Counted from the stretch's first letter, positions 18,070 to 31,578 are shown. The stretch: DNA of 38,332 bases from Betaproteobacteria bacterium (GCA_020061285.1 JAGUYQ010000004.1:1-38332); one strand, 5' to 3'. Numbers and translations are program-made. The notes: generated from the sequence alone by a model not told the origin.

Positions 18070-18098
18070 TTGACGAATATCCGCTTTAGCGGTTTAAT
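18070..18098 (+). promoter_or_regulatory. Predicted sigma-70 promoter of tRNA-Phe
   Basis: TTGACG (18070-18075) and TTTAAT (18093-18098) match the -35 and -10 consensus at five of six positions each, with the optimal 17-base spacer. The predicted start is about 45 bases before the tRNA. It overlaps the region upstream of the divergent secreted-protein gene. Confidence 0.6.
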
Positions 18099-18149
18099 GG
18101 CGACCTTTGATTTATCGGCGCTTGGCAATTTTGGCGCAGATAATTTAGC

Positions 18150-18225
<76 letters not shown>

Positions 18226-18240
18226 AGTTTATTTGATAAT

Positions 18241-18268
18241 CGGCACAAAGCCTTTTGGCCTTGTGCCG
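18241..18268. terminator. Bidirectional hairpin between tRNA-Phe and gyrB
   Basis: CGGCACAAAGCC (18241-18252), a TTTT loop and GGCCTTGTGCCG (18257-18268) form a 12-bp stem. The only imperfect pair is A-C on the plus strand, which becomes G-U on the minus strand. It sits between the convergent tRNA-Phe and gyrB ends (gyrB stop at 18277). T-rich but interrupted tracts follow on the plus-strand side. It probably terminates transcription from both directions. Confidence 0.7.
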
Positions 18269-18276
18269 ATTTGTAT

Positions 18277-21806
<3,530 letters not shown>

Positions 21807-21853
21807 ATGTATTTCCTTAATGATAGGTAATAATAATCGTCTATCCTGGTGAT

Positions 21854-21870
21854 TATATATATATATATAT
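21854..21870. repeat. Alternating TA tract, possible DNA-unwinding element
   Basis: Seventeen consecutive alternating T and A bases embedded in a longer G+C-free stretch, about 55 bp from the nearest perfect DnaA box. It is the weakest-melting segment of the candidate origin. Confidence 0.6.
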
Positions 21871-21925
21871 TTAATTACATAAGGTTATATTGTTAATAAC
21901 TTTAGGTATATATGTATTGATTAGT

Positions 21926-21934
21926 TGTGGATAA
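21926..21934 (-). promoter_or_regulatory. DnaA box, perfect consensus
   Basis: TGTGGATAA on the plus strand is the complement of TTATCCACA, the high-affinity DnaA box. It lies in the middle of the dnaA-dnaN gap. Confidence 0.8.
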
Positions 21935-21972
21935 ATTGTTGATGAATTTTTCATTGCCGTAATTTAGTGTAG

Positions 21973-21981
21973 TTATCCATA
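21973..21981 (+). promoter_or_regulatory. DnaA box, one mismatch
   Basis: TTATCCATA differs from TTATCCACA at one position. It is 38 bp from the perfect box and just outside the dnaA stop; a weaker GTGTCCACA follows at 21984-21992. Confidence 0.55.
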
Positions 21982-21997
21982 ATGTGTCCACAATTTC

Positions 21998-23341
21998 TTA
22001 GCTTCTTAGAACTTGAAGCAATACATTGAAATCTTTGTTAATTGTGGGATCTGACAACTTTAACTCGGCAATTTTTCTGCAAGCATGCAATACCGTTGTA
22101 TGATCCCTTCCACCAAAGGCCTCGCCTATATTCGGTAAGCTAAGTTCCGTGAGTTCTTTGGCAAGAGCCATCGCAATTTGTCTTGGTCGCGCTATGGCAC
22201 GCGTTCGCTTTGGAGAATATATATCAGCCACTTTTATTTTATAATAATCGGCAACAGTTTTTTGAATGTTTTCAATGGATATTTGCCTATTTTGTACAGC
22301 GAGCAAATCTTTTAATGCTTCTTTAGCTACACTGAGAGAAGTGGTTAGATTATGAAATTTCGAATAGGCCATGACCCTTTTTAAAGCGCCTTCCAATTCA
22401 CGGACATTGGAACGTATTTGTTTAGCAATAAAAAAGGCAACTTCTTCATTCAATTTTACTTTTTCTATTTCCGCCTTTTTAAGCAAAATTGCTACACGCA
22501 TTTCCAATTCCGGTGGTTCAATAGCTACAGTTAATCCCCAGCCAAAACGTGAAATTAGACGGTCTTCCATACCATCTATTTCCTTCGGATAGGTGTCACA
22601 AGTGATGACGACTTGTTTTTTATCTTCTATCAACGCGTTAAAAGCATAGAAAAACTCTTCTTGTGTTCGGGATTTTCCGCTAATGAATTGAATATCATCG
22701 ATCAACAATAAATCTAATGAATGATAATAACGTTTGAATTCATCGAATGATTTGTGTTGATAAGCTTTAACTACATCTGATACATAGCGTTCCGCATGGA
22801 TATAGCTAATTTTGGCATCGTTATTGAGCTCCCGCATTTTGTTACCAATAGCCTGAATTAAGTGTGTCTTTCCAAGACCAACGCCACCGTAGATGAATAA
22901 AGGGTTATATGCATGGCCAGGATTTTCCGCTACTTGTATTGCTGCGGCGCGTGCTAGTTGATTGGCTTTACCAGTGACAAAATTCTCGAAAGAGAACTGT
23001 TTATTTAGTCGTGAAGTGTCGTTTATGGGTGTTTTTAACTTGGCGGTAGCAAGAATTTCGGGGGGGAGGATGGGTGATGGCGGTGTCTTTTGTGCGGGAA
23101 GTATTGTTAAAGATAAGACAATCGTCATCGGACGGGAAAAGTGGTCTTCCGCTAATTTGTTTATTTGCTCACTAAACTTATCCTTAACCCATTGAAGAAC
23201 GAAACGGTTGGGGGCAAAAATCCGAATTTCATTTTTGTTTTCATCTATTTCAACAGATAGGGGTTTGATCCAAGTGTTGAATTGTTGTTCTGTAAGCTGT
23301 AATTTTAACCTGCGCAGGCAATCAGGCCAGAAAGTTTTCAT
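21998..23341 (-). CDS. dnaA: Chromosomal replication initiator protein DnaA
   Basis: AAA+ ATPase that binds DnaA boxes and opens the origin. 447 aa from the ATG at 23341-23339; a TTG one codon upstream is possible. Domain I begins [29 protein letters not shown] short Pro-rich linker (about 85-110) precedes the AAA+ core with Walker [10 protein letters not shown] (152-160) and Walker [10 protein letters not shown] (211-219). Sensor and arginine-finger regions include [15 protein letters not shown]. The C-terminal domain has the DnaA signature [14 protein letters not shown] with [15 protein letters not shown]. The gene is read away from rpmH, has a perfect DnaA box about 95 bp upstream that would allow autorepression, and is followed by the origin-like gap and dnaN. 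Confidence 0.98.
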   Translation of the reverse strand: MKTFWPDCLRRLKLQLTEQQFNTWIKPLSVEIDENKNEIRIFAPNRFVLQWVKDKFSEQINKLAEDHFSRPMTIVLSLTILPAQKTPPSPILPPEILATAKLKTPINDTSRLNKQFSFENFVTGKANQLARAAAIQVAENPGHAYNPLFIYGGVGLGKTHLIQAIGNKMRELNNDAKISYIHAERYVSDVVKAYQHKSFDEFKRYYHSLDLLLIDDIQFISGKSRTQEEFFYAFNALIEDKKQVVITCDTYPKEIDGMEDRLISRFGWGLTVAIEPPELEMRVAILLKKAEIEKVKLNEEVAFFIAKQIRSNVRELEGALKRVMAYSKFHNLTTSLSVAKEALKDLLAVQNRQISIENIQKTVADYYKIKVADIYSPKRTRAIARPRQIAMALAKELTELSLPNIGEAFGGRDHTTVLHACRKIAELKLSDPTINKDFNVLLQVLRS

Positions 23342-23400
23342 CAATATTTTTTAGTCGTTGGATAAAAGATTTGTCGGAACTACTATGGCAGAGGTTTTTT

Positions 23401-23428
23401 ATTATCTATGCCATTCTAGTCATTTTAA
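23401..23428 (-). promoter_or_regulatory. Possible dnaA promoter
   Basis: On the minus strand GATAAT (23406-23401) resembles a -10 box, with TTAAAA (23428-23423) 16 bases upstream as a weak -35. The perfect DnaA box lies just upstream, as in autoregulated dnaA promoters. The -35 match is poor. Confidence 0.35.
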
Positions 23429-23434
23429 GGCTAG

Positions 23435-23443
23435 TTATCCACA
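23435..23443 (+). promoter_or_regulatory. DnaA box, perfect consensus, between dnaA and rpmH
   Basis: TTATCCACA in the 193-bp dnaA-rpmH gap, positioned between the divergent promoters. It could serve dnaA autoregulation, origin function or both. Confidence 0.78.
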
Positions 23444-23464
23444 GGCCGGCTAGGAAAATAGCTA

Positions 23465-23494
23465 TTGACAATATATAGGATATTAATGTTTAAT
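23465..23494 (+). promoter_or_regulatory. Predicted sigma-70 promoter of rpmH operon
   Basis: TTGACA (23465-23470) is a perfect -35 and TTTAAT (23489-23494) a five-of-six -10, with an 18-base spacer. Transcription would start about 35 bases before rpmH. Confidence 0.6.
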
Positions 23495-23534
23495 TGAAAG
23501 TTTACAGTATCTGTGCTTAATTTTAGAGGCCAAT

Positions 23535-23669
23535 ATGAAACGTACTTATCAACCTTCTGTGGTACGAAGAAAACGTACGCATGGTTTTCTCGTAAGGATG
23601 AAAACCCGTGGTGGGCGGGCTGTTATTCGTGCGCGTCGTGCTAAAGGTAGGGCCAAGTTGGCAGTTTGA
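23535..23669 (+). CDS. rpmH: 50S ribosomal protein L34
   Basis: 44 aa, full family length. It starts [20 protein letters not shown] and continues with [18 protein letters not shown], the near-invariant L34 sequence. It is a basic protein of the large ribosomal subunit that contacts 23S rRNA. It is the first gene of the rpmH-rnpA-yidD-yidC cluster. Its stop (TGA, 23667-23669) directly abuts the TTG start of rnpA, so the two are probably translationally coupled. Confidence 0.98.
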   Translation: MKRTYQPSVVRRKRTHGFLVRMKTRGGRAVIRARRAKGRAKLAV

Positions 23670-24041
23670 TTGAAGAAAGAGACTTTGTCATTTGCCTTTC
23701 CTCGGAAGAGGAGACTTCTAAAAACGGATGAATTTTCATCCGTTTTTCGTTTTAAGTGCGGGGAAAAAAGTGTTCATTTTAGGATACTTGCTAAGCCTAA
23801 CGGATTGTCTTATCCGCGATTAGGGGTAGTGGTGCCTAAAAAGGTGTTATCTCTTGCGGTGGGCCGTAATCGAATTAAGCGATTAATAAGGGAATCGTTT
23901 CGACGTCGTCAATCCATACTTAATGGATTGGATGTTATCGTACAGTTACATACGCCTCCGTCAATAGAAGCAGAAAAGGGTCTTGTTGACGAATTACAAA
24001 TTCTGGTGGAGAAGGCCCAGCGATGTCTCGTTTCCTTGTAA
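23670..24041 (+). CDS. rnpA: Ribonuclease P protein component
   Basis: Basic protein cofactor of RNase P, which matures tRNA 5' ends. 123 aa. The N-terminus [17 protein letters not shown] and the RNR motif in [19 protein letters not shown] (about residues 64-82) are diagnostic. The start is TTG at 23670, immediately after the rpmH stop; no ATG is available that keeps the conserved N-terminus. The 3' end overlaps yidD by 19 bp. Confidence 0.95.
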   Translation: MKKETLSFAFPRKRRLLKTDEFSSVFRFKCGEKSVHFRILAKPNGLSYPRLGVVVPKKVLSLAVGRNRIKRLIRESFRRRQSILNGLDVIVQLHTPPSIEAEKGLVDELQILVEKAQRCLVSL

Positions 24042-24232
24042 CGTTGATAAAGGCATACCAGTATATAATCAGTCCTTTCATTGGCCCCAGTTGTCGTTTC
24101 ATTCCAACATGTTCCGAATACACCATTGAAGCAGTCAATAAATATGGTGTTATCAAGGGATTTTGGTTAGGAATTAAGCGTATTCTGCGATGCCATCCGT
24201 GGAACCGGGGCGGCTATGACCCCTTGCCTTAA
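24023..24232 (+). CDS. yidD: Membrane protein insertion efficiency factor YidD
   Basis: 69 aa, the usual size. It reads [30 protein letters not shown], with the two conserved cysteines of the PSCRFxPTCSEY motif, then [20 protein letters not shown]. An amphipathic, membrane-associated helper of YidC-dependent insertion. It lies between rnpA (19-bp overlap) and yidC (16-bp gap), the standard order. Confidence 0.96.
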   Translation: MSRFLVTLIKAYQYIISPFIGPSCRFIPTCSEYTIEAVNKYGVIKGFWLGIKRILRCHPWNRGGYDPLP

Positions 24233-24248
24233 AGCGCGCTGAATAACT

Positions 24249-25868
24249 ATGGATACGCAAAAAATAATTCTTTTTATTGTTCTTTCTTTCTCGATCCTTA
24301 TGTTATGGGAGGCCTGGAACAAAGAGCAGCAGCCCCAATTTATTTCACAGCCTCAGAAAAATGGGCCGCACCCTGTTACTACGGCCCCACCAGGTACTAA
24401 AGTGGCAAGCCCTGAAATAGTTTCCCCTGTTCTGGAAAAGGCCCAAAGAATCAAAGTTACCACAGACAATTTTATTGTCGAGATTGATACCCAAGGTGGG
24501 GATGTTCGTCATTTAGAATTGCTTAAGCAGAAAGAAGCACACGATAAATCAAAAAATTATCTTCTTTTAGAAGACGACCCAAAGAAAGTATATATAGCCC
24601 AGAGCGGGCTGCTAGGCGAGGATTTGCCGAATCATAAATCCATTTATACAGTAGAAAATCAAAACTACGTTTTAAGTCCGTCGGCAAACGAATTGGAAGT
24701 GCGACTGAATTGGTCCAGTACAAAAGGGATAACGGTTGTTAAGACATTTACGTTCCATCGTAATAGCTACCTAATAGATGTAAGTTATACAATTGATAAT
24801 AAAAGTAAAGATAGTCTAATTCCTAGTGCATATTTTCAGTTACTTAGAACAAACTCCCCGCCTAAAGAGGATTCAAAATTTGTTCATACCTATACTGGAC
24901 CTGCATTCTATTCTGAACAATCAAAGTTTCGTAAGGCAAGCTTTGATGATATCGAGAAAAACAAGGCGGAATTACCAGCAGAGGCGAATAATGGCTGGGT
25001 TGCCATGCTACAGCATTATTTCCTAAGCGCATGGCTACCAAAAGGTAGTGTTTCTAGGAAATTTTATGCAAAACATGTTGGGGACGGACTATATTCGGCT
25101 GGGATTCTTTTGCAGGAGCCGGTAGGAATTATTCCTGTAGCTTCGGCGGGAAAAATATCCGCTGAACTTTATGTTGGGCCGCAAGAACAGGCCGCCCTGA
25201 GCATGGTGGCGCCAGGCCTTGACCTTAGTGTCGATTACGGCTGGTTAACGGTGATTGCAGCCCCTTTATACTGGGTTCTCGATCATATTCATCGTTGGGT
25301 AAATAATTGGGGTGTGGCCATTATTATCCTGACCGTGTTGATTAAATTGGCCTTTTTTCCTCTTAGCGCAAAGAGTTACCGTTCCATGGCCAATATGCGC
25401 AAGGTAACTCCCAAGTTGCAAAAAATTAAAGAGAAATATGGGGATGATCGCCAGCGGATGAATCAAGCGATGATGGAATTGTATAAAACTGAAAAAATCA
25501 ATCCCCTGGGGGGGTGTTTACCAGTAATTGTACAAATCCCGGTTTTTATCGCGTTGTATTGGGTGCTGCTTTACAGTGTAGAAATGCGGCAAGCGCCATT
25601 TATTGGCTGGATTACCGATTTGTCCGCCGCAGACCCCTATTTCATTTTGCCTGGACTGATGGGCATTACCATGATTATTCAAACTAAACTCAATCCGACG
25701 CCTCCTGATCCTATTCAAGCCAAAGTAATGATGATCATGCCGTTTGCTATGGCCGTATTTTTTGTATTTTTTCCTGCGGGTCTGGTTCTTTATTGGGTTG
25801 TGAACAATATTTTGTCCATTAGCCAGCAGTGGTACATTACGCGCAAATTGGAGAAAGCGGTCATTTAA
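24249..25868 (+). CDS. yidC: Membrane protein insertase YidC
   Basis: Inner-membrane insertase acting alone or with SecYEG; it inserts, among others, the ATP synthase c subunit encoded downstream in this window. 539 aa. There is an N-terminal membrane anchor (about 5-20, [15 protein letters not shown]), a large periplasmic beta domain (about 55-340), and the conserved five-helix core from about 345: [59 protein letters not shown] and [12 protein letters not shown]. The start ATG at 24249 gives the usual MDTQKIILF. mnmE starts two bases after the stop. Confidence 0.97.
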   Translation: MDTQKIILFIVLSFSILMLWEAWNKEQQPQFISQPQKNGPHPVTTAPPGTKVASPEIVSPVLEKAQRIKVTTDNFIVEIDTQGGDVRHLELLKQKEAHDKSKNYLLLEDDPKKVYIAQSGLLGEDLPNHKSIYTVENQNYVLSPSANELEVRLNWSSTKGITVVKTFTFHRNSYLIDVSYTIDNKSKDSLIPSAYFQLLRTNSPPKEDSKFVHTYTGPAFYSEQSKFRKASFDDIEKNKAELPAEANNGWVAMLQHYFLSAWLPKGSVSRKFYAKHVGDGLYSAGILLQEPVGIIPVASAGKISAELYVGPQEQAALSMVAPGLDLSVDYGWLTVIAAPLYWVLDHIHRWVNNWGVAIIILTVLIKLAFFPLSAKSYRSMANMRKVTPKLQKIKEKYGDDRQRMNQAMMELYKTEKINPLGGCLPVIVQIPVFIALYWVLLYSVEMRQAPFIGWITDLSAADPYFILPGLMGITMIIQTKLNPTPPDPIQAKVMMIMPFAMAVFFVFFPAGLVLYWVVNNILSISQQWYITRKLEKAVI

Positions 25869-25870
25869 GC

Positions 25871-27214
25871 ATGGCCGAATCGGATACGATTGCCGCTATT
25901 GCCACTGCTTCAGGACGAGGGGGCATCGGTGTCGTCCGTATTTCAGGTAGTCGCGTAGCGCAGATTGCCGTTGCTTTGCTGAATGGCGAACTGCCTAAGC
26001 CGAGAGTCGCCACATTCAGGAACTTCATTGATACACAGGGCGATACCCTAGATCAAGGTATCGCCTTATACTTTCCCGGCCCTCACTCCTTTACTGGCGA
26101 AGACGTCCTCGAATTGCAAGGACACGGTGGTGTTGCCGTGATGCAGATGTTATTGGCCCGCTGTCTATCCCTGGGCGCTCGGCTAGCCGAGCCTGGTGAA
26201 TTTACCCGTCGGGCCTTTCTGAACGACAAGCTGGACTTGGCTCAAGCGGAAAGTGTTGCCGATCTTATCGACGCTAGTTCTGCCGAAGCTGCAAAAAGCG
26301 CTATACGTTCTCTGAAAGGCTATTTTTCCGCCGAAGTGAACCAATTGGTTCATGGCCTAATAGACTTACGAATGTTGGTGGAGGCCACATTGGACTTTCC
26401 GGATGAAGAAATTGATTTTCTTCAAGCCGCCAATGCGTTCGATCGATTACAGGCATTATCCGCCCAGTTACGGAAAATCAAGAACACGGCCCATCAAGGA
26501 AGTCTTCTGCGCGAGGGCTTGCATATCGTGCTGGTCGGGCAACCAAACGTCGGCAAATCCAGTTTGCTAAATCGTTTGGCCGGGGAAGAGGTGGCCATTG
26601 TAACGGATGTGCCCGGCACCACCCGAGATGCAATTCGCCAGCATATCCAAATTAAAGGAATACCCCTTCATATCATCGATACTGCGGGTCTGCGCGAAAC
26701 CTCGGACAAGGTCGAGCAAATCGGTATCTCACGGACCTGGTCGGCAATCGAAAAGGCCGACGTTGCCTTGTTGCTGATGGATATTCGCCAAGGGGAAGGG
26801 GAGCCCGACAAGGAGGTTTTAAAACGCCTACCTCGGGACATGAAGGTTTTAAGGATATTCAACAAGATTGACGTCACAGGTCATTTGCCGTCGGTAAATC
26901 GCGTGTCCGGCTCGACCATTATTCTTCTCTCCGCCAAAACCGGTATCGGCATTGAATTATTGGAACAGGAGCTGCTTGATATCGTTGGCTGGCAGACCAC
27001 CGGCGAGGGGGTATACATGGCTCGAGAGAGGCACCTTCAAGCACTTCGAGAAGCAGAGAGACATCTCGATAGGGCGGTTTCCAGCCGAGCTCAGCTAGAG
27101 TTTATGGCAGAAGAGCTTGCCCTGGCTCAAAAAGCCCTCGGTACAATAACCGGCGAGTTCACCCCCGATGATCTGCTGGGAGAAATTTTCAGTCGTTTTT
27201 GTGTCGGTAAATAA
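25871..27214 (+). CDS. mnmE: tRNA modification GTPase MnmE
   Basis: With MnmG it installs the (carboxymethyl)aminomethyl group on wobble uridine 34 of certain tRNAs. 447 aa. The N-terminal folate-binding domain has [22 protein letters not shown] and [18 protein letters not shown]. The inserted Ras-like G domain has G1 GQPNVGKSS (223-231), VPGTTRD, DTAGLRE and NKID. The C-terminal helical domain ends in the catalytic C(I/L/V)GK motif, here FCVGK with Cys444. The start at 25871 is two bases after the yidC stop; a longer in-frame start would overlap yidC. mnmG follows after a 126-bp gap that holds a parS site. Confidence 0.97.
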   Translation: MAESDTIAAIATASGRGGIGVVRISGSRVAQIAVALLNGELPKPRVATFRNFIDTQGDTLDQGIALYFPGPHSFTGEDVLELQGHGGVAVMQMLLARCLSLGARLAEPGEFTRRAFLNDKLDLAQAESVADLIDASSAEAAKSAIRSLKGYFSAEVNQLVHGLIDLRMLVEATLDFPDEEIDFLQAANAFDRLQALSAQLRKIKNTAHQGSLLREGLHIVLVGQPNVGKSSLLNRLAGEEVAIVTDVPGTTRDAIRQHIQIKGIPLHIIDTAGLRETSDKVEQIGISRTWSAIEKADVALLLMDIRQGEGEPDKEVLKRLPRDMKVLRIFNKIDVTGHLPSVNRVSGSTIILLSAKTGIGIELLEQELLDIVGWQTTGEGVYMARERHLQALREAERHLDRAVSSRAQLEFMAEELALAQKALGTITGEFTPDDLLGEIFSRFCVGK

Positions 27215-27245
27215 GCTTGTTTAAAATCAGGGTGTTTTCGTGGTT

Positions 27246-27261
27246 TGTTTCACGTGAAACC
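27246..27261. promoter_or_regulatory. parS site, mnmE-mnmG gap
   Basis: TGTTTCACGTGAAACC matches the parS consensus at 15 of 16 positions, and the central 14-mer (27247-27260) is a perfect palindrome. It lies in a 126-bp intergenic gap. Flanking arms AGCTTGTTT (27214-27222) and AAACAAGCT (27263-27271) form a wider inverted repeat around it. Confidence 0.9.
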
Positions 27262-27340
27262 AAAACAAGCTGGGGGTGGCCGACTGTCTTTTGATCGTAA
27301 ATTATCATATCATTGAGCCCCGATTAGCGGCTGTCATAGT

Positions 27341-29236
27341 ATGCAGTATCCCACCTCGTTTGACGTTATCGTAGTAGGAGGAGGCCATGCGGGAACCGAA
27401 GCCGCGTTGGCCGGCGCCCGTATGGGCATGAAAACCCTCTTGTTGACGCATAATATAGAAACCCTTGGCCAGATGTCCTGTAATCCCGCTATCGGTGGGA
27501 TTGGGAAGGGGCATTTAGTCAAAGAGTTGGATGCGCTTGGTGGGGTCATGGCCCGTGCCGCAGACGAGGCGGGGATTCATTTCAGGACTCTCAACGCAAG
27601 TAAAGGTGCGGCCGTTCGGGCTACTCGCGCCCAAGCAGACCGTAACCTGTATAAGCAAGCAATCCGCCACCGCGTGGAGCAACAGGCTAACCTTACGCTG
27701 TTTCAACAGGCGGTGGACGACCTTATATTGGAAAATGATAAGGTTGCGGGCGTTGTTTCGCAGCTTGGCATCCGGTTTTTGAGCAAGGCGGTGGTCCTAA
27801 CAACCGGAACGTTTTTGGACGGTTTGGTGCATGTCGGTTTAACCCATTTTCCTGCGGGGCGCCTTGGCGACCCTCCTGCTGTGCGGTTGGCGGAACGTTT
27901 GCGCGACTTGTCCCTGCCGGTGGGCCGACTAAAAACCGGGACGCCGCCCCGCATCGATGGCACGACCCTGGACTATTCGGTAATGGAGGAGCAGCCAGGA
28001 GACCGTCCCTTGCCGGTATTCTCCTTTCTCGGCCGCGTAGAACAGCACCCAAGACAGGTGTCGTGCTGGATAACCCATACGCGGACAAAAACCCACGACA
28101 TTATCCGGCAGGGCTTAGATCGTTCCCCGCTGTTCACGGGCGTTATTGCGGGCGTGGGGCCGCGTTATTGTCCCTCTATTGAAGACAAGGTCATACGCTT
28201 CGTAGAAAAAGAGTCCCATCAGATATTCGTGGAACCGGAAGGGCTGTACACCAACGAAATATATCCGAACGGCATCTCCACCAGCTTGCCCTTCGATGTC
28301 CAGATGGAATTGGTGAAATCCATAAAGGGGTTCGAAAACGCACAGATAACGCGCCCTGGCTATGCTATCGAATACGATTACTATGACCCTCGGGGCTTGA
28401 AAAGCTCTTTGGAAACCAAGGTTGTCCACGGTCTGTTTTTTGCCGGACAAATCAACGGCACGACGGGATATGAAGAGGCCGCGGCGCAGGGGATATTGGC
28501 AGGAATCAATGCGGGGCGTTATGCCCAGGAGAAAGAGCCATGGTGCCCTGGGCGAGAGATAGCGTACCTGGGTGTAATGGTAGATGATTTGGTCAGTCGG
28601 GGGGTGACCGAACCGTACCGAATGTTTACCAGCCGAGCGGAATATAGGCTCTCTTTGCGCGAAGACAATGCCGATATGCGCCTAACGGAAGCCGGTTACC
28701 GTTTAGGCGTCGTGGAAGAGTCACAATGGGCCCATTTTGAACGCAAGCGGGAGGCGGTCGCCAAGGAGCAGGAAAGGTTGAAAAGTACTTGGGTTAATCC
28801 CCGGCTTGTGGAAGAAAGCGAAGCCGTACGTGTGCTCGGCAAACCCATGGAGCGTGAATATTCACTCTACGATTTATTGCGCCGGCCTGATGTAACTTAT
28901 GCCCGTCTGATGGAGTTACCGGGGGCCGGATCGGCTTTGGCGTGCGCTGAAGTGGCCGAGCAGGTGGAAATTCAAGCCAAATATCAGGGTTATATCGAGA
29001 GGCAGCAAGAAGAAATCCGTCGCCGGCAAGAATACGAGACGTTGCGCTTGCCCGAAGATATGGATTATTCCGCCGTGCGAGGCCTATCCGTGGAGGTAAC
29101 GCAAAAGCTAACCCTCCACCGCCCGGAAACCTTGGGGCAGGCGGGACGGATATCCGGAGTCACGCCGGCCGCCGTTTCATTGCTGCTGGTGCACTTGAAG
29201 CGCCGCGAAATGGAACACCGAAAGAAAAGCGCATGA
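27341..29236 (+). CDS. mnmG: tRNA uridine-5-carboxymethylaminomethyl modification enzyme MnmG (GidA)
   Basis: FAD- and NADH-dependent partner of MnmE for wobble-uridine modification. 631 aa, matching E. coli (629). The N-terminal dinucleotide motif is [19 protein letters not shown], followed by [23 protein letters not shown] and the family signature [11 protein letters not shown]. Later landmarks are [21 protein letters not shown] and [14 protein letters not shown]. The C-terminal helical domain holds the MnmE-binding region. Its stop overlaps the rsmG start (ATGA, 29233-29236). Confidence 0.98.
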   Translation: MQYPTSFDVIVVGGGHAGTEAALAGARMGMKTLLLTHNIETLGQMSCNPAIGGIGKGHLVKELDALGGVMARAADEAGIHFRTLNASKGAAVRATRAQADRNLYKQAIRHRVEQQANLTLFQQAVDDLILENDKVAGVVSQLGIRFLSKAVVLTTGTFLDGLVHVGLTHFPAGRLGDPPAVRLAERLRDLSLPVGRLKTGTPPRIDGTTLDYSVMEEQPGDRPLPVFSFLGRVEQHPRQVSCWITHTRTKTHDIIRQGLDRSPLFTGVIAGVGPRYCPSIEDKVIRFVEKESHQIFVEPEGLYTNEIYPNGISTSLPFDVQMELVKSIKGFENAQITRPGYAIEYDYYDPRGLKSSLETKVVHGLFFAGQINGTTGYEEAAAQGILAGINAGRYAQEKEPWCPGREIAYLGVMVDDLVSRGVTEPYRMFTSRAEYRLSLREDNADMRLTEAGYRLGVVEESQWAHFERKREAVAKEQERLKSTWVNPRLVEESEAVRVLGKPMEREYSLYDLLRRPDVTYARLMELPGAGSALACAEVAEQVEIQAKYQGYIERQQEEIRRRQEYETLRLPEDMDYSAVRGLSVEVTQKLTLHRPETLGQAGRISGVTPAAVSLLLVHLKRREMEHRKKSA

Positions 29237-29859
29237 GCCTGCGAGAGAAGCTACACGAGGGAGTCCGGGCGTTGTCCCTTTCTTTGCCGTCGGGAGCCGA
29301 GGAGCGCCTGGAGGCATACCTTGCGCTTCTCCATAAATGGAACAAGGTCTATAACCTCACGGCTATCCGTGAGCCCCAACAAATGCTTTACCACCATATA
29401 TTGGACAGCTTGGCTGTTGAGCCGCTATTGCCCAAAGTGCCGTCCATTGCAGACATCGGCACCGGGCCGGGGCTGCCAGGAATCCCGTTGTCTGTGGCAA
29501 GGCCGGAGACGTCCGTGACATTGGTGGAAAGCAACCACAAAAAGGCGTCGTTTCTTACCCAGGCAAAACTGGAATTGAAATTGGCCAATATAGACATCGT
29601 TAATGCCAGAGTAGAGGGGGTTCATCCAGAAAAAGGCTTTGGGGTAGTGATCTCCCGTGCGTTTTCCGATTTGGCGGAATTTGTGAAGTTGGCGCAGCAC
29701 TTATGTGCTCCCGGTGGAATTATTGCGGCAATGAAAGGGCTCTATCCTCATGAAGAGTTGGCGGCGCTTCCAAGCAACACCAAAGTGGAAGTAGTGACGC
29801 CCATCAAGGTTCCGGGCTTGGATGCGGAACGACATCTGGTACTGATAAGGGTGGACTAA
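29233..29859 (+). CDS. rsmG: 16S rRNA (guanine-527-N7)-methyltransferase RsmG (GidB)
   Basis: Methylates N7 of G527 in 16S rRNA with S-adenosylmethionine. 208 aa (E. coli 207). [26 protein letters not shown] is the classic GidB N-terminal region, and the SAM pocket reads [31 protein letters not shown] and GGIIAAMKG follow. It is coupled to mnmG by a 4-bp overlap, and parA begins one base after its stop, so mnmG-rsmG-parA-parB form one likely operon. Confidence 0.97.
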   Translation: MSLREKLHEGVRALSLSLPSGAEERLEAYLALLHKWNKVYNLTAIREPQQMLYHHILDSLAVEPLLPKVPSIADIGTGPGLPGIPLSVARPETSVTLVESNHKKASFLTQAKLELKLANIDIVNARVEGVHPEKGFGVVISRAFSDLAEFVKLAQHLCAPGGIIAAMKGLYPHEELAALPSNTKVEVVTPIKVPGLDAERHLVLIRVD

Positions 29860-29860
29860 A

Positions 29861-30643
29861 ATGGCGAAAATCCTGGCGATTACCAACCAGAAAGGGGGGG
29901 TGGGTAAAACCACCACCAGTGTAAATCTTGCCGCCAGCCTTGCCGCGGCCAAGCGCAAAGTATTGTTGATCGATCTTGATCCGCAAGGAAATGCGACCAT
30001 GGGTAGCGGGATCAATAAAAATGCTTTGCGCGACACGGTTTACCATGTTTTGCTGGGGTCCCGGTCATTGGGTGAGATTAAAGTGTCGTCCGAGCAGGGG
30101 AAGTACGATATTGCTCCGGCGAATCGCGAATTGGCCGGGGCCGAAGTTGAAATGGTGGCGCTGGAGCGCCGGGAACACCGACTGAGGGATGCGCTATGCC
30201 AAGTCGAGGCAGAATACGACTTTATTCTCATCGACTGTCCGCCCGCCCTTAATTTACTCACGGTAAACGCACTTTGTGCCGCACGGTCGGTAATGATCCC
30301 CATGCAGTGCGAATATTACGCCTTGGAGGGATTGAGTGATTTGGTCCAGACCATCAAGCGGGTAAGGGCACACTTAAATCCGGAGCTGGAAATCGAAGGC
30401 CTCTTAAGGACGATGTTTGATCCGCGCAATGCGTTGGCCCAACAAGTATCGGAGCAACTGCTCAAACATTTCGGGGAAAAAGTTTACCGCACCGTTATTC
30501 CGCGCAATGTCCGACTGGCGGAGGCGCCCAGTTTTGGAACTCCCGTGCTTTACCACGACAAAGGATCCAAAGGGGCGATAGCCTACCTTGCCCTGGCGGG
30601 CGAGATGATCAAGAAACGCAAAATGAATCAAGCCACGATCTGA
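29861..30643 (+). CDS. parA: Chromosome partitioning ATPase ParA (Soj)
   Basis: Walker-type ATPase that drives origin segregation together with ParB-parS. 260 aa, the chromosomal (type Ib) size without an N-terminal DNA-binding extension. The deviant Walker A motif is QKGGVGKTTTSVNLA (10-24), with the signature lysine in KGGVGKTT. It continues LLIDLDPQGNATMGSG, FILIDCPPALNLLTVNAL, and a C-terminal RNVRLAEAPSFGTPVLYHD. It follows rsmG directly and is 10 bp before parB. Confidence 0.97.
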   Translation: MAKILAITNQKGGVGKTTTSVNLAASLAAAKRKVLLIDLDPQGNATMGSGINKNALRDTVYHVLLGSRSLGEIKVSSEQGKYDIAPANRELAGAEVEMVALERREHRLRDALCQVEAEYDFILIDCPPALNLLTVNALCAARSVMIPMQCEYYALEGLSDLVQTIKRVRAHLNPELEIEGLLRTMFDPRNALAQQVSEQLLKHFGEKVYRTVIPRNVRLAEAPSFGTPVLYHDKGSKGAIAYLALAGEMIKKRKMNQATI

Positions 30644-30653
30644 GGGAGGCGAG

Positions 30654-31517
30654 ATGGCGAAATTAAAAGGACTGGGGCGCGGGCTGGACGCATTATTGGC
30701 CGGAGGGGATGAACAATCAGCGGGGGTGGCTGCCGACACCCTGCGGCATCTTGAGGTTGACCGGCTACAGCCTGGCAAATATCAGCCCCGAACCAAAATG
30801 GACCAGGAGTCGCTGGCCCAGTTGTCCGAGTCCATTAAAACTCAGGGGATCGTACAGCCGATTTTAGTCCGGCATGTAAACGGGGAAAAATTCGAGATCA
30901 TCGCCGGAGAGCGGCGTTGGCGGGCGGCGAGAATGGCTGGGTTGACGGAAATCCCGGCCCTGGTACGAGAAATCCCGGACGAAGCGGCCTTGGCAATTTC
31001 CCTGATAGAAAATATCCAGCGGGAAAACCTCAATCCCTTGGAAGAGGCCCACGGCGTGCAACGCCTTATCGACGAATTTGGCATGACCCACCAAGCAGCG
31101 GCTGAAGCGGTTGGGCGCTCCCGTAGCGCGGTGAGCAACCTTTTACGCCTGCTCAATCTCACCCCGCCGGTACAGGATATGCTGATGCAAAACCAGATCG
31201 ACATGGGCCATGCTAGGGCACTGCTGTCCCTGGACGCGGGAAAACAGGTAGAGGCGGCCCATTCCATCGTGCATAAGGGATTGTCGGTGCGCGAGGCCGA
31301 AAAGCTGGCGCAGAAAGTGCAAAATCCGGTCAAGCCGACAAAAGCAGCCAAAGACCAGGATGTGGAACGCCTCGAAGAAGAAATTTCGGAAAAAATCGGT
31401 GCACGGGTATCCATCAAAACACGGGGAAAAGGCCATGGGCAGTTGGTCATCGAATATGACAGCCTTGATCAACTCGATGTAATAATTAATTCTTTTCTCG
31501 CCCATAAGCCAAAATAA
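30654..31517 (+). CDS. parB: Chromosome partitioning CTPase ParB (Spo0J)
   Basis: DNA clamp that loads at parS sites and spreads using CTP. 287 aa. The N-terminal ParA-interaction peptide KGLGRGLDALLAG (5-17) is followed by the CTP-binding domain with GIVQP (65-69), AGERRWRAARMAG (84-96) and ENIQRENLNPLEEA (119-132). A central helix-turn-helix (about 145-165, MTHQAAAEAVGRSRSAVSNLLR) reads parS, and a C-terminal dimerisation domain closes the protein. Three consensus parS sites in the window are plausible targets. A GGGAGG ribosome site lies just before the ATG. Confidence 0.97.
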   Translation: MAKLKGLGRGLDALLAGGDEQSAGVAADTLRHLEVDRLQPGKYQPRTKMDQESLAQLSESIKTQGIVQPILVRHVNGEKFEIIAGERRWRAARMAGLTEIPALVREIPDEAALAISLIENIQRENLNPLEEAHGVQRLIDEFGMTHQAAAEAVGRSRSAVSNLLRLLNLTPPVQDMLMQNQIDMGHARALLSLDAGKQVEAAHSIVHKGLSVREAEKLAQKVQNPVKPTKAAKDQDVERLEEEISEKIGARVSIKTRGKGHGQLVIEYDSLDQLDVIINSFLAHKPK

Positions 31518-31548
31518 TAAAGAATAGTAGGCCTTGCTAATGTGGGCG

Positions 31549-31578
31549 TTGACAGAGGGCCTAACTGCATAATAAACT
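31549..31578 (+). promoter_or_regulatory. Possible promoter of the atp operon
   Basis: TTGACA (31549-31554) is a perfect -35; TAAACT (31573-31578), 18 bases on, is a four-of-six -10. It lies in the 141-bp parB-atpI gap, about 80 bases before atpI. The -10 match is weak, so the assignment is tentative. Confidence 0.4.

Larger units (their letters stand above)
21807..21997. other. Candidate replication origin (oriC), dnaA-dnaN gap
   Basis: A 191-bp, very AT-rich gap containing a perfect DnaA box (TGTGGATAA, 21926-21934), a one-mismatch box (TTATCCATA, 21973-21981), a weaker one (GTGTCCACA, 21984-21992) and an alternating TA tract (21854-21870) suitable for unwinding. The leader of dnaN lies here too. 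Transcription directions on both sides fit bidirectional replication from this neighbourhood. Whether this gap, the dnaA-rpmH gap or both form the functional origin cannot be decided from sequence alone. Confidence 0.6.

Noticed and set aside
23356..23364. A further DnaA box at TTGGATAA upstream of dnaA
   Set aside because: Its complement TTATCCAAC differs from the consensus at two critical 3' positions.
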